Of a DNA stretch of 64,000 nt, positions 55,364 to 64,000 are shown piece by piece. The first letter of the stretch is position 1. Every line of letters begins with the position of its first letter. Made by a program: the position numbers and the translations under genes. Under the pieces are notes generated by a model. That model was not told the DNA's origin, made no database searches, and worked only from the letters and a program-made list of their open reading frames with translations. Origin of the DNA: Mycobacteroides chelonae (lineage in GTDB: Bacteria > Actinomycetota > Actinomycetes > Mycobacteriales > Mycobacteriaceae); the NCBI RefSeq assembly GCF_016767715.1, contig NZ_CP050145.1:3596001-3660000 (forward strand), in the 5' to 3' direction.

Positions 55364-56546
55364 TCATGGTCGGATCGATCGCCAGCCGGTAACCGCGCTT
55401 GACCACTGTTTGAATCACTTTTGGCGCACCGAGCGCAGACCGCAGGCGCGTCATCGCCGTCTCCACCGCATGGGTGTCGTCTCCGCCGCCGGGCAGGACA
55501 CCCAACAGATCTTCGCGAGACACCACCTGACCGGGACGCACCATCAGCCGTTTCATCAACGCCATTCCCGCCGGAGAGATCTGACGCGTCTCGCCGTCAA
55601 CCGCAATCCCGCAGCTGCGCACACTCACAACATGCCCGCCGGCATGGAAACGTGGTGCACGCCTAGGCAATTCATCAGCAACGTGCCGGGCCAACGCCCC
55701 CAGCCGCGCTCGTTCGGGTTGCGTTGTCTGCACACCCAGTACTTCCAGCGGCGCCGCGGTCACCGGGCCGACACACAGCGGCGCCACTCTGCCCCGCAGC
55801 GCGGACAGTAGCTCATCCAATCGCCCGGTTGCCTTGGCGCGACCAAGCATTGATGCCACCGCGGGGGCGCTTGTGAAACTGATCCCGTCCAGCTCGGCAT
55901 TGATGGCCATGGAGATCATGCGGTCCATCGGCCGCTGATCCTCCGGAGGTTCCCAGCGGTACACCGGCACCCGAATAACCTGCGCGCCAGCGATTGTCAG
56001 CGCTTCACAGAGATCGGCGATGGGCTCCCACTCGGTGGCAGCACCGTGAAGCTGCACGGCGATACGCCGGCCCTCGACACCCTCTTCCAGGAGCCTATCC
56101 AGCACCTCCGCTGACGACTCGGACGCCGGTGACCACTCTTCACGCAGACCCGCTTGGCGAATCGCCCCAGTGGCTTTCGGCCCGCGGGCGACCAAACGCC
56201 CGGACTCCAACGCCGACTTGAGACCTTCAGCCACACCCCATTCGTCAGCGGCTTCTATCCAGCCACGGAACCCGATTCCGGTGGTGGCCACCGTGACGTC
56301 GGGCGGGTCGGCGATGACGAGCTCGGTGGCCTCACGCAACTCCGCGTCATCCGCGAGCGGGATGATCCGGATGGCTGCGGCGTACACCACTGCAGCACCC
56401 CGGCGTTCCAGGAGCGCGATCAGTTCCTCCGACCGGCGCGCAGCAGTGACACCGATAGTGAATCCGTCGAGCCGACGCTCTTGTTCGTTACGCGGCAACC
56501 GCGTTCCGGTGTCGGCTCCTGAGCATTCCGATTTCGACATTTCCAT
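55344..56546 (-). CDS. Uroporphyrinogen-III synthase with C-terminal winged helix (Rv0260c-like)
   Basis: 400 residues. The first 270 are a HemD/Uro'gen-III synthase fold (FTIGVTAARRSEELIALLERRGAAVV, GISFTSAPAVASML, CVGPVTAAPLEVLGV), and from about 300 a winged helix of OmpR type (ISPAGMALMKRLMVRPGQVVSREDLLGVL to VETAMTRLRSALG). It may link siroheme synthesis to transcription of the nitrite genes. It overlaps the nirD stop by 59 bases. The regulatory role is inference from the fusion. Confidence 0.85.
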   Translation of the reverse strand: MEMSKSECSGADTGTRLPRNEQERRLDGFTIGVTAARRSEELIALLERRGAAVVYAAAIRIIPLADDAELREATELVIADPPDVTVATTGIGFRGWIEAADEWGVAEGLKSALESGRLVARGPKATGAIRQAGLREEWSPASESSAEVLDRLLEEGVEGRRIAVQLHGAATEWEPIADLCEALTIAGAQVIRVPVYRWEPPEDQRPMDRMISMAINAELDGISFTSAPAVASMLGRAKATGRLDELLSALRGRVAPLCVGPVTAAPLEVLGVQTTQPERARLGALARHVADELPRRAPRFHAGGHVVSVRSCGIAVDGETRQISPAGMALMKRLMVRPGQVVSREDLLGVLPGGGDDTHAVETAMTRLRSALGAPKVIQTVVKRGYRLAIDPTMIGECHG

Positions 56547-56886
56547 TGCTCACCCGCACCTCGAAGACTGGCAACCGGCGCGACGCATCATCGAGACAAC
56601 GCCCGTCTATTAGCGAGAAGACCTGCTTGAGCAGCGGTGATGCCACCGTAGGCTCACCGCCACGGTCACCGGTCAAACCGCGCGACATGACCGCGGCCTG
56701 GCCGTATGGATCGATGTTACCGACCGCGTACAGCTCTCCATTGGACAGCAGAAAAAGTGCGGCCTGTACATCGTCCGGAAGGAGTACCGCAGCACCACGG
56801 CCCGGGGTGAGTGAATCCACCGCACAGACCGTCGACCACACGTACTGGTATCGCTTCAGACGGGGGCGCGCGTCCAGAATTGTCAT
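56488..56886 (-). CDS. nirD: Nitrite reductase small subunit NirD
   Basis: 132 residues, the Rieske-fold small subunit of assimilatory nitrite reductase. It lacks the Rieske cysteine-histidine ligands, as normal for NirD; visible segments are CAVDSLTPGRGAAVLLPDDVQAALFLLSNGELYAVGNIDPYGQAAVMSRG and VFEVRVSNGNVEIG. It is 75 bases downstream of nirB. Confidence 0.92.
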   Translation of the reverse strand: MTILDARPRLKRYQYVWSTVCAVDSLTPGRGAAVLLPDDVQAALFLLSNGELYAVGNIDPYGQAAVMSRGLTGDRGGEPTVASPLLKQVFSLIDGRCLDDASRRLPVFEVRVSNGNVEIGMLRSRHRNAVAA

Positions 56887-56961
56887 CTCCGGCCCTCCTT
56901 CTCGTTGTGTATGTCATGTCTACCCGAGTTGTGTTACCCGAGTATTACCCCCACCGGCCCG

Positions 56962-59475
56962 CTACGTTGCGGACTCGGCGGCAGACCTGAATCCCGGAGT
57001 ACCCAACAGCACCGGTACCTTCCGCGGACCGCTGTCGTCGAATGCGATGGTGGAATCGAGTTCCTCGGGCGCGTTCACGAACGACACGAATCGGCGCAGC
57101 TTGCTCTCGTCGGCCAGGACGGCCGCCCATTCATCGGAATAGCCCTCAACGTGGCGGGCCATGGCGGCCTCCAGGTCATCGGCGATACCAAGCGAGTCCT
57201 CGCACACCACGGCCCGGATGTGATCGAGGCCACCCTCGATCGCCTCCTGCCACGGCGCCGTGCGCTGCAGCCGGTCCGCGGTGCGGATGTAGAACATCAA
57301 GTAGCGGTCGATGTATTTGATCAGCGTCTCCGAATCCAGATCTCCGGCGAGCAGTTTGGCATGCGCCGGGGTGGCGCCACCGTTACCTCCGACATAGAGG
57401 TTCCAACCGTTCTCGGTGGCAATGACGCCAACGTCCTTGCCCCGGGCCTCGGCGCATTCGCGGGCACATCCAGACACGCCCATCTTGAGCTTGTGCGGGG
57501 AACGCAGTCCGCGATAGCGCAACTCGAGTTCGACGGCCATGCCCACCGAATCCTGAACCCCGTACCGGCACCACGTCGAACCCACGCAACTCTTCACGGT
57601 GCGCAGGGACTTGCCGTAAGCCTGCCCGGATTCCATACCGGCGTCGATGAGCCGCTTCCAGATCAGCGGGAGCTGTTCGACGCGAGCACCAAAGAGATCG
57701 ATGCGCTGACCACCGGTGATCTTGGTGTACAGCCCGAATTCCTTTGCTACTTCGCCGATGACGATGAGCTTCTCCGGAGTCACTTCGCCGCCCGGCAGAC
57801 GCGGCACCACTGAATAGGTGCCGTTCTTCTGCATGTTGGCCAGGAAGTGGTCGTTGGTGTCTTGCAGCGCGGCCTGCTCCCCTTCCAGAATGTGATCGCT
57901 GGACGTGGAGGCCAAGATGGACGCGACCGTGGGCTTGCAGATGTCGCAGCCGGTTCCCGTGCCGTGCTTGGCAATCAGCTCCGAGAAGGTCCGGATCCCG
58001 GTCACCTGCACCACTTGGAACAGCTCGGCGCGCGACTGTGCGAAATGCTCGCACAGTGCCTTGGACTGCTCGACACCCTGAGCGGCCAGGATCTGCTTGA
58101 GCATCGGAATGCAGCTACCGCAGGATGTTCCGGCGCAGGTGGCCGCCTTGAGAGCCGGCACATCGGTGGCGCCCTCACAGATAGCACTGCAGATCGCACC
58201 CTTGGTCACCGCGTTGCACGAGCAGATCTGCGCGTCATCGGGCAGTGCGCCGACGCCGATCTCCGCACCCGAGGGCGCGATCAGTGCGGCCGGGTCTGCC
58301 GGCAATTCCCGGCCCAGCATGGGCCGCAGGGTGCCGTAGGCGCTGGCATCACCGACGAGGATGCCGCCCAACAGAGTTCGCGCATCATCGGAGACCACAA
58401 GCTTGGCATAGGTGCCCTTGGTTGCGTCATTGAAGACGACCTCCAGGGCACCGTCGGAGGTACCGTGGGCATCGCCGAAACTGGCAACATCCACCCCGAG
58501 CAACTTGAGCTTGGTGGACAGATCGGCGCCCGGAAACTCGGAAGTGCCGCCGAGTAGCCGGTCCGCGACAATCTCGGCGGTGGTGTACCCGGGCGCGACG
58601 AGCCCATAGCAACGACCTTCGATGGCGGCTACTTCACCGATCGCATAGATGTGCAGATCGCTTGTCTGGCAACCGGCATCGGTGAAGATGCCTCCGCGTT
58701 CGGCCAACTCAAGCCCGCATTCCCTGGCCAGCTCATCACGCGGCCGGATGCCCGCCGAAAACACCAGCACCGAGGCGTCGATCGTGGACCCGTCCGACAG
58801 CTGTACGGACAGCGTTCCGTCTTCTGCCTTCTCGATGGCCGCCGTGGACACACTGGTGTGCACCGTCAGTCCGAGGTCGGTGACCAGCCGGGTGAGCAGG
58901 GCACCGCCACCCTCGTCGACCTGCAGGTGCATGAGGCGAGGATTGAGCTCCACGACATGCGGGGCCAACCCCATGAGGCGCAACGCATTCGCAGCCTCCA
59001 AGCCGAGCAGGCCACCGCCGATGACGACACCCGCAGCACCCGGCGACTTGTCGGCGACGGCCTTGATGGCATCCAGATCATCCATGGTGCGGTAGACGAA
59101 GCAACCGTCGGCGTCGCCACCGGGCACCGGGGGCACAAACGGGTATGAACCGGTGGCCATCACCAGTGCGTCATAGTCCAGGACGGTGCCGGCTTCGGTG
59201 GTGACCGTCTGCCCGGCCCGGTCGATGCCGACCACCCGGTCGCCGAGATGAAGAGTCACCATGGGGTCATCGGTATAGCTGTTTCCGGTGAGCGCCAGCG
59301 AGTCCCGGTCCCAGCTCTCGATGTACGAGGACAGCGCCACGCGGTCGTACGCGGCGTCGGATTCCTCGCCGAGGACGGTGACCTGCCACTGATCGGTGGC
59401 GTCACGCTCGCGAAGCACCTGGACAAATCGGTGGCCGACCATTCCGTGGCCGATGACGACGACTTTCTTGTTCAT
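56962..59475 (-). CDS. nirB: NADH-dependent nitrite reductase large subunit NirB
   Basis: 837 residues from ATG 59475 (GTG 59484 overlapping the narK stop is the alternative). Domain order: FAD/NAD(P) reductase (VVVIGHGMVGHRF), BFD-type [2Fe-2S] domain (CSCNAVTKGAICSAI and TCAGTSCGSC), ferredoxin-half repeat, and the siroheme/[4Fe-4S] domain with VGSTWCRYGV and SGCARECAEARGKDVGV. It reduces nitrite to ammonia with NADH. Second gene of the operon, downstream of narK. Confidence 0.95.
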   Translation of the reverse strand: MNKKVVVIGHGMVGHRFVQVLRERDATDQWQVTVLGEESDAAYDRVALSSYIESWDRDSLALTGNSYTDDPMVTLHLGDRVVGIDRAGQTVTTEAGTVLDYDALVMATGSYPFVPPVPGGDADGCFVYRTMDDLDAIKAVADKSPGAAGVVIGGGLLGLEAANALRLMGLAPHVVELNPRLMHLQVDEGGGALLTRLVTDLGLTVHTSVSTAAIEKAEDGTLSVQLSDGSTIDASVLVFSAGIRPRDELARECGLELAERGGIFTDAGCQTSDLHIYAIGEVAAIEGRCYGLVAPGYTTAEIVADRLLGGTSEFPGADLSTKLKLLGVDVASFGDAHGTSDGALEVVFNDATKGTYAKLVVSDDARTLLGGILVGDASAYGTLRPMLGRELPADPAALIAPSGAEIGVGALPDDAQICSCNAVTKGAICSAICEGATDVPALKAATCAGTSCGSCIPMLKQILAAQGVEQSKALCEHFAQSRAELFQVVQVTGIRTFSELIAKHGTGTGCDICKPTVASILASTSSDHILEGEQAALQDTNDHFLANMQKNGTYSVVPRLPGGEVTPEKLIVIGEVAKEFGLYTKITGGQRIDLFGARVEQLPLIWKRLIDAGMESGQAYGKSLRTVKSCVGSTWCRYGVQDSVGMAVELELRYRGLRSPHKLKMGVSGCARECAEARGKDVGVIATENGWNLYVGGNGGATPAHAKLLAGDLDSETLIKYIDRYLMFYIRTADRLQRTAPWQEAIEGGLDHIRAVVCEDSLGIADDLEAAMARHVEGYSDEWAAVLADESKLRRFVSFVNAPEELDSTIAFDDSGPRKVPVLLGTPGFRSAAESAT

Positions 59476-59480
59476 GACTT

Positions 59481-60926
59481 TCACACCGCCACTTCGTCTT
59501 TGGAATCGAGAACTACCGGCACCGGAACTCCCACCGGGCGCCGCACGTAGGCGTACCAGGTGACCGCCGCGCAGACCACATAGAAGGCGAGGAACACCCA
59601 GAACGCCATGGTGGCCGACTTTGCGGCGCTGAGGTAGGAGGCACGCAGCACCAGGTTGATGGCCACACCACCGAGGGCGCCGATGGCTCCGGCCACACCG
59701 ATCAAGGCACCGGACATGGTTCGCGACCAGGTTTCATCGAGCCCGGCGCTATGCGCCTTGGCGGCGAAGATCGACGGAATCATCTTGTACACCGAGCCAT
59801 TACCGATTCCGGAGACGACGAACAGGACGATAAAGCCCACGACGTAGGCGGTCATGATGGCTCCGGAGGGCGCGCCGGCCGTGCGGTCGTCGATGGTTCC
59901 GGCGGACACCAGGATGCCCGCGCCGAAGATCATCGCGACAAAGGCGTACAGCGAGATCTTGCCGCCACCCGTGCGGTCCGAAAGCCAGCCGCCGAACGGT
60001 CGGGCCAGCGAGCCGAGCAGCGGCCCGATGAACGCGATCTGCGCGGCGTGCAGCGATGCCTGCGCCGCCGCCTGCGCCGGCGTCAGGCCGCTGTGAGCGA
60101 GCCCGGCAAGGAAGTTCAGCTGCAGCACCTGCCCGAACGCGAAGCTGAACCCGATGAAGGACCCGAAGGTGCCGATGTACAGGAAGGCGATGATCCACGA
60201 ATCCCGGTACTTCATCACGTTGATGAGCGAGCGGCCGTCGGTCTTCTGGTTCGCCAGGTTGTCCATGAACAGCGCCGCACCCACGGCGGCGAAGGCGATC
60301 AGCACGAGGTAGATACCCGCCACCCAGTGCGGTGAACGGTTCCCGGCGGTGGCGATGACGAGCAGGCCGAGCACCTGAATCACCGGGACGCCGATGTTCC
60401 CGCCACCCGCGTTGAGGCCCAGCGCCCAGCCCTTGAACCGTTGCGGGTAAAAGGCATTGATGTTGGTCATCGAGGAGGCGAAGTTTCCACCACCGAATCC
60501 CGCGACCGCCGCCACGATCATGAAGGTGGTGTACGACGTTTCCGGGTGCGCCATGAAGTACAAGGTGAGTGAGGTCGGCACCGCCAGCACCAGGGCACTG
60601 AAGATGGTCCAGTTACGCCCGCCGAACCATGCGGTGGCGAAGGTGTACGGCAGCCGCAGCACGGCACCAACCAGGGTGGGCATGGCCACCAGGAAGAACT
60701 TTCCGGCCGCGTCGATGTGATAGACGTTCTGCGGCATGAACAGAACCATCACCGACCAGATGGACCAAACTGAGAATCCGACGTGTTCGGCGACCACCGA
60801 CCAGATCAGGTTGCGCCGCGCCACTTTCGCACCGCCGTTTTCCCAGGCGGCGACATCCTCCGGATCCCAGTTCTCAATCCAGCGTCCGCGCCGTGCAATT
60901 GGGGCTGCTGCCGTGTTGTTCGCCAT
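59481..60926 (-). CDS. narK: Nitrate/nitrite transporter NarK-type (MFS)
   Basis: A 481-residue major facilitator protein with twelve helices. The NNP signature is seen: AAVAGFGGGNFASSMTNINAFYPQRFKGWALGLNAGGGNIGV and the second FVVSGIGNGSVYKMIP. It imports nitrate/nitrite or exports nitrite. ATG 60926. It leads narK-nirB-nirD-hemD-chelatase, comparable to narK3 (Rv0261c) followed by Rv0260c and Rv0259c in M. tuberculosis. The 136-base upstream region shows no confident GlnR box by eye. Confidence 0.92.
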   Translation of the reverse strand: MANNTAAAPIARRGRWIENWDPEDVAAWENGGAKVARRNLIWSVVAEHVGFSVWSIWSVMVLFMPQNVYHIDAAGKFFLVAMPTLVGAVLRLPYTFATAWFGGRNWTIFSALVLAVPTSLTLYFMAHPETSYTTFMIVAAVAGFGGGNFASSMTNINAFYPQRFKGWALGLNAGGGNIGVPVIQVLGLLVIATAGNRSPHWVAGIYLVLIAFAAVGAALFMDNLANQKTDGRSLINVMKYRDSWIIAFLYIGTFGSFIGFSFAFGQVLQLNFLAGLAHSGLTPAQAAAQASLHAAQIAFIGPLLGSLARPFGGWLSDRTGGGKISLYAFVAMIFGAGILVSAGTIDDRTAGAPSGAIMTAYVVGFIVLFVVSGIGNGSVYKMIPSIFAAKAHSAGLDETWSRTMSGALIGVAGAIGALGGVAINLVLRASYLSAAKSATMAFWVFLAFYVVCAAVTWYAYVRRPVGVPVPVVLDSKDEVAV

Positions 60927-61062
60927 GCAAGCAAGGTAGAAAAATCTTGTTGCAGCGGCGCTGCTGGCGATGACCGAGCCATCACATCTCGCTCACATGA
61001 GTCTGTCATGTCGCGGTGAGGGTCCCCGAACGCGTCACATCCAGGCTCGAAAGTGATGCGCG

Positions 61063-61917
61063 TTACAGCGTGAGCCGCACCAGAGCCGCGGTGCGCGCCA
61101 GCCCCGGGAAGGACTGTGCCGACGAACGGGGGTGCAGTGCGTGCACGGCCAGCCGGAAGATCAAGGCCCGCAACAGCATCTGCGGCCACTCCGGCAAGGT
61201 CGCCCAGCGTTCGATAAGACCGTCGTCCGCGTCGCCCCAGGACAGTGCGTCCACCACCGCGACACCTGCCGCCCAGGACGCGGGACGCCAGTAGGGGGTG
61301 ATGTCGGTGATACCGGGCGCGGCCGCGCCCGCGAAAAGCACGGTGCCATACAAGTCGCCGTGGACCAGCTGCGGTGGACTCTTGGTGGGCCGCCGCAGAC
61401 TCGCCAATTGGTTGATCAGATCGATGGATCGCTGGCCATCGGGCGAGCCGGGCGACACCCGGGCAGCAGAGGGCCAGGATTGCAGCGGCCGGTCTTCCCA
61501 GGCCGCACGATCGGCCGCGATGAACACATCGACATCGGCCCAGGGCGCCACGGGAGGCTGGGTCAAGAATCGGGGACGTTCCAGCTTGGAAGTGGCCTCA
61601 TGGAGGCGCACCGACAGCGACACGACCTCGTCGTGCCGGGGCTCGGGCGCACCCGCAACGAATGTGTCCGCACGCCAACCCGATACGACATAGCGTCCGT
61701 CGGTGGAGCGAACCGGCCGGGCCAACCGCACCCCGTCGATGAACAGGGTGTCGCGCACCTTGGCGGACCATGCGGCACGCGCATGATCCGCTACCAGTGA
61801 CAACACCACTTCACCGCAGCGCCAGCCACCCTCCCATGTCGGGCCTAGCTGGACTGGTTTGACGCCGCTGAGCCCGTAAGTCGCGAGCACGTGCTCGGGT
61901 GGGCGGTCCACAGTCAC
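61063..61917 (-). CDS. TIGR02569 family protein (Rv3205c-like)
   Basis: 284 residues from GTG 61917; the open frame upstream is antisense-like and excluded. It belongs to the actinobacterial TIGR02569 family and has an aminoglycoside-phosphotransferase-like layout (QLVHGDLYGTVLFAGAAAPGITDITPYWRPASW). The HGDL motif fits a kinase fold, while the expected Asp-metal loop is modified to ITDITPYW. Function unknown. It follows moeZ on the same strand. Confidence 0.8.
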   Translation of the reverse strand: MTVDRPPEHVLATYGLSGVKPVQLGPTWEGGWRCGEVVLSLVADHARAAWSAKVRDTLFIDGVRLARPVRSTDGRYVVSGWRADTFVAGAPEPRHDEVVSLSVRLHEATSKLERPRFLTQPPVAPWADVDVFIAADRAAWEDRPLQSWPSAARVSPGSPDGQRSIDLINQLASLRRPTKSPPQLVHGDLYGTVLFAGAAAPGITDITPYWRPASWAAGVAVVDALSWGDADDGLIERWATLPEWPQMLLRALIFRLAVHALHPRSSAQSFPGLARTAALVRLTL

Positions 61918-62027
61918 GCGGGATACGTTACCGCCTGCGATGAACTGGATTGTGTTCGCTCGGAGTTCGTGTCGGCAGTCACAGATGGGAAGTCCCGCAA
62001 TACGTGGCTGTTGCTGGTTTCCATCGA

Positions 62028-63203
62028 TCAGTACATGACCATGTCGGGGTCCACCTGTTTGGCCCAGGCCGCAATGCCGCCCTGGAGGTGTACCGCGTCC
62101 GCGAAACCCGCCTTCTTGACGGCCACAAGCGCCTCTGCCGACCGAATCCCCGTCTTGCAGTACAGCACCGCCTGACGGTCCTGCGGCAGCTTGGCAAGGC
62201 CGGCACCGGACTCCAGGGTCGACTTGGGCACCAGCTCGGCACCGTCGATGTGGACGATGTCCCATTCGACCGGCTCGCGCACGTCGATCAGCGCCACCTT
62301 CTTGTCGGCGTCGAGCAATTCGCGCAGTTCACGGGGGGTAATTGTGGAATCTGCCACCGCAGCCGAGGCCTCGTCGCTGATCACGCCGCAGAACGCGTCA
62401 TAGTCGATGAGCTCGGTGATCTTCGGCGTGGCCGGATCCTTACGGATCTTGATGGTGCGGTAAGTCATGTCGAGCGCGTCGTACACCATGAGCCGGCCGA
62501 GCAAGGAGTCACCGATCCCGGTGATCAGCTTGATGGCCTCGGTACCCATCACCGAGGCGATGGATGCGCACAGGATGCCCAGCACGCCGCCCTCCGCGCA
62601 GGACGGCACCATGCCCGGAGGCGGCGGCTCGGGGTACAAGTCGCGATAGTTCAAGCCGAGCCCGTCGGGCGCGTCCTCCCAGAAGACCGATACCTGCCCC
62701 TCGAAACGGTAGATCGAGCCCCACACGTAGGGCTTGTGTGCGAGCACCGCGGCGTCGTTCACCAGGTAGCGCGTCGCGAAGTTGTCGGTGCCATCCAGGA
62801 TCAGGTCGTACTGCGAGAACAAGTTCACCGCGTTATCGGGTTCCAGACGCAGCTCATGCAACCGCACCTCGACCAGCGGATTGATCTCCAGCACCGAGTC
62901 ACGCGCACTCTGCGCTTTGGACCGGCCGATATCGGACTGGCCGTGGATGATTTGGCGCTGCAGGTTGGACTCGTCGACAACGTCGAACTCGACGATGCCG
63001 ATGGTGCCGACACCCGCGGCGGCCAGGTACAAGAGTGTCGGAGATCCGAGGCCGCCCGCACCGATGACGAGCACCTTGGCATTCTTGAGTCGCTTCTGCC
63101 CATCGACGCCCAGGTCAGGGATGATCAGATGCCGGCTGTACCGCGCGACTTCCTCGCGGGTCAGATCGGCGGCGGGACTTACCAACGGCGGCAATGTGGG
63201 CAC
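62028..63203 (-). CDS. moeZ: Adenylyltransferase/sulfurtransferase MoeZ
   Basis: 391 residues. The N-terminal E1-like (MoeB/ThiF) domain has VLVIGAGGLGSPTLLYLAAAG (ATP loop) and the DxTDNF/RQIIHGQSDIGRSK elements. From about 290 a rhodanese domain with active-site Cys in VLYCKTGIRSAEA follows. It adenylates and thiocarboxylates small sulfur-carrier proteins such as CysO and MoaD. It matches Rv3206c (moeB1) between Rv3205c- and Rv3207c-like genes. Confidence 0.95.
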   Translation of the reverse strand: MPTLPPLVSPAADLTREEVARYSRHLIIPDLGVDGQKRLKNAKVLVIGAGGLGSPTLLYLAAAGVGTIGIVEFDVVDESNLQRQIIHGQSDIGRSKAQSARDSVLEINPLVEVRLHELRLEPDNAVNLFSQYDLILDGTDNFATRYLVNDAAVLAHKPYVWGSIYRFEGQVSVFWEDAPDGLGLNYRDLYPEPPPPGMVPSCAEGGVLGILCASIASVMGTEAIKLITGIGDSLLGRLMVYDALDMTYRTIKIRKDPATPKITELIDYDAFCGVISDEASAAVADSTITPRELRELLDADKKVALIDVREPVEWDIVHIDGAELVPKSTLESGAGLAKLPQDRQAVLYCKTGIRSAEALVAVKKAGFADAVHLQGGIAAWAKQVDPDMVMY

Positions 63204-63301
63204 CGTGACTCCTGTAACTCGAATTCCTCAGGGCTGTCTGAAAGGGCTACAGCTGCATCAACAGTATCGGGATGCCAACCCTTCCCGAGCCGGGACTGCC
63301 G

Positions 63302-64000
63302 CTACGGAATCGGATACGGCCAGGGATTCGTGCGGCAGCTCTTGCCGTCGGGCTTGATCGAATCCGCGTCGAACTTCGCCGCGTCATTGTTGTTGGTGCT
63401 GAATGTCTGCTGCATCATCACCGGCGCCAGCTGCTGGTCCTGCTCACACGGTTCGTGAACCCGATAACCGATGGCATGTCCGACTTCGTGGTTGATGACG
63501 TACTGGCGGTACGAGGTGATGTCGCCCTGGAACGGCACCGCACCGCGTACCCACCGCGCTTCGTTGATGAACACGCGCCGGTCACCGTTTTCGCCGTATC
63601 GCGGGTTGTAGCACGACGCCTCGAGCTGTATCTCATAGCCGCAGCCCTCGCGCACCGTCGCCGGCGAGGTCAGTGAGATCCGGAAATCAGGTGTGCCGGA
63701 GTCGATCCGGACGAACCCGAACTGCGGGTTATGCGTCCAGCTCTTCTGGCTGGCCAGTGTCTCGGTCACCATGCGCGCGAAGAGATCGTCACCACCGAAT
63801 CCCATGGTGTCGATGCCGTCTTCGACCTCGATGGTGTACGCGAACACCTTCGCCGCACCCGTCCCGATCTGGGGTGTCGTACCCGGTACGACGTGCCAGG
63901 ACTTGGCGCCGGCCTCGGTGAACGACTCCCCCTCCGGCAGCACGCCGGTGGGCAGGGTCGCGTCGAACTGGGTGAGGCCCTTGGGCGGAGCGCCAATGAT
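63302..64000 (-). CDS. DUF3152 family secreted zincin-like protein (5' end outside window)
   Basis: The frame is open to the right window edge, so the N-terminus is missing; about 232 residues are visible. The motif VINHEVGHAIGYRVHEPC contains HExxH as HEVGH, the zinc-binding helix of metallopeptidases, and the downstream FVRIDSGTPDFRISLTSPATV to YNPRYG region belongs to DUF3152. It matches Rv3207c, an exported mycobacterial protein. Cleaved substrate unknown. Confidence 0.88.
   Translation of the reverse strand: MIGAPPKGLTQFDATLPTGVLPEGESFTEAGAKSWHVVPGTTPQIGTGAAKVFAYTIEVEDGIDTMGFGGDDLFARMVTETLASQKSWTHNPQFGFVRIDSGTPDFRISLTSPATVREGCGYEIQLEASCYNPRYGENGDRRVFINEARWVRGAVPFQGDITSYRQYVINHEVGHAIGYRVHEPCEQDQQLAPVMMQQTFSTNNNDAAKFDADSIKPDGKSCRTNPWPYPIP

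Noticed and set aside
60927..61062. GlnR box upstream of narK
   Set aside because: GTnAC and GaAAC-like words occur, but no pair has the required 6-base spacing on either strand.

Overview
The window is chromosomal DNA of a rapidly growing mycobacterium, most likely Mycobacteroides (the M. abscessus/chelonae complex). The evidence is a tmRNA with the mycobacterial tag ADSHQRDYALAA, high G+C, and a gene order that stitches together blocks known from M. tuberculosis: smpB-ftsX-ftsE-Rv3103c-Rv3104c-prfB then fprA (Rv3100c-Rv3106), hisN plus fadE24-fadE23 (Rv3137, Rv3139-Rv3140), Rv3193c to Rv3207c including whiB7, uvrD2, mrx1, nudC, adnB-adnA and moeZ, and a nitrite-reduction block like Rv0252-Rv0261c. 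The species call is inference; the gene-order match is from knowledge of the families.

Positions 1 to about 2900 are accessory DNA of lower G+C lying against the 3' end of ssrA, a classic integration target. This stretch holds the most unusual content: two tandem, mutually homologous Pycsar-type nucleotide cyclases (the first cut by the window edge) translationally coupled to a small three-helix membrane protein of the Pycsar effector type. It is probably a cyclic-pyrimidine anti-phage system with two cyclases instead of one. Next to it is a decayed site-specific recombinase, preceded by an inverted repeat able to hide its ribosome binding site in read-through transcripts.

Positions 2905-12600 are core: tmRNA, a secreted protein, a TetR regulator and FAD oxidoreductase with two matching palindromic operators, smpB, the FtsEX division complex, an MscS channel and prfB. 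Positions 12600-21400 carry an IclR regulator, three acyl-CoA dehydrogenases, fprA and hisN. Positions 21400-29440 are mixed: a two-gene ABC exporter, exported proteins, an F420-type flavin-binding protein, an SRPBCC-acyl-CoA ligase fusion, a lone ClpC N-domain, an MmpS-like protein and the initiator tRNA with its terminator.

Positions 29500-47000 are the Rv3193c-Rv3200c region. Here the single ABC1/AarF-type kinase gene is replaced by three tandem copies with signs of gene conversion. They are followed by whiB7 with a complete attenuated leader (promoter, upstream ORF, terminator). UvrD2, mycoredoxin, NudC and a K+ channel follow. Positions 47000-54650 encode the AdnAB resection helicase-nuclease, a lipase-like hydrolase and an alkyltransferase-like protein. 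Positions 54600-60930 form a likely operon narK-nirB-nirD-hemD/winged helix-chelatase, coupling nitrite import and reduction to siroheme supply. The right end holds a TIGR02569 protein, MoeZ and a truncated DUF3152 protein.
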